DNA of 62,096 bases from Bacteroides sp. (GTDB lineage: Bacteria > Bacteroidota > Bacteroidia > Bacteroidales > Bacteroidaceae), in the NCBI GenBank assembly GCA_017471925.1, contig JAFURM010000034.1, positions 1 through 62,096 on the forward strand, given 5' to 3'. The notes beneath the pieces were generated by a model. The model ran no database searches. It was not told the DNA's origin and saw only the letters and a list, made by a program, of their open reading frames with translations. The number at the start of each line of letters is the position of its first letter. The first letter of the stretch is position 1. A program made the translations under genes and the position numbers. Shown piece after piece: positions 62,096-62,096 of this stretch.

Positions 62096-62096
62096 G

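Noticed and set aside
1-62096. tRNA genes and classical insertion sequences
   Set aside because: No tRNA-like sequence was noticed in the gaps and no transposase or integrase gene is present. Small structured RNAs could still be missed by eye.

Overview
The window comes from a Bacteroides-type genome (Bacteroidota). This rests on two SusC/SusD polysaccharide loci, repeated TAnnTTTG -7 promoter boxes, weak Shine-Dalgarno signals, BACON-domain enzymes and a MeaB / 2-oxoacid:ferredoxin oxidoreductase complement. The closest relative was not determined; the beta-glucan locus resembles those of the B. uniformis group. GC content is near 50%, and the DNA around 13.3-15.2 kb is visibly AT-richer.

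Layout. 1-110: 3' tail of a 5S rRNA and its terminator. 300-6150: a small Cys-rich repeat lipoprotein, then a leu operon (leader peptide with attenuator, leuA, leuC, leuD, a second isopropylmalate/citramalate synthase-like gene) that ends without leuB. 6.2-11.1 kb: EamA exporter, GNAT, M64 peptidase, Lrp regulator, folA and thyA. 11.2-13.3 kb: rfbA and rfbB for dTDP-sugars; the matching rfbD lies at 46.4 kb. 13.3-15.3 kb: an accessory patch with a decayed regulator fragment, a DUF4143 ATPase under a palindromic operator, and tandem repeats. 15.3-25.6 kb: reverse rubrerythrin, nadE, a solute-binding protein, a porin, a six-gene ferredoxin oxidoreductase operon containing an unlisted 56-residue membrane protein, and meaB. 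25.7-37.1 kb: a minus-strand PUL (SusC, SusD, glycan-binding lipoprotein, GH16, GH5, GH3) probably for beta-1,3-glucans. 37.3-52 kb: housekeeping genes (porin, mnmA, B3/B4 protein, pgeF, obgE, C1 peptidase, patatin, LysE, DUF4924, rfbD, prfC, rny, zapA and a coiled-coil partner). 52.2-55.4 kb: a minimal fucI-fucP pair. 55.6-62.1 kb: a second PUL (GH105, SusD, SusC cut by the window edge), probably for a pectic glycan.

The most unusual structure is a dispersed family of inverted repeats. Each arm is built from tandem 9-bp iterons, with an outer consensus TTAGGCACGGATTACACGGA. Four short copies (56-77 bp; 15255, 21173, 42675, 55353) and one 440-bp copy (47278-47717) are present. The long copy encloses a single gene, a GxxExxY-family PD-(D/E)XK-like protein, between the same arms. 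All five begin or end within 55 nt of a stop codon. I read this as a possible autonomous element with its non-autonomous derivatives, comparable in layout to RAYT/REP systems but with a nuclease-fold protein. This is inference and needs a genome-wide test.

A second notable structure is the leu attenuator. A 27-codon leader carrying 4 Ile and 4 Leu codons overlaps an antiterminator strand that can pair with the 5' arm of the downstream terminator.
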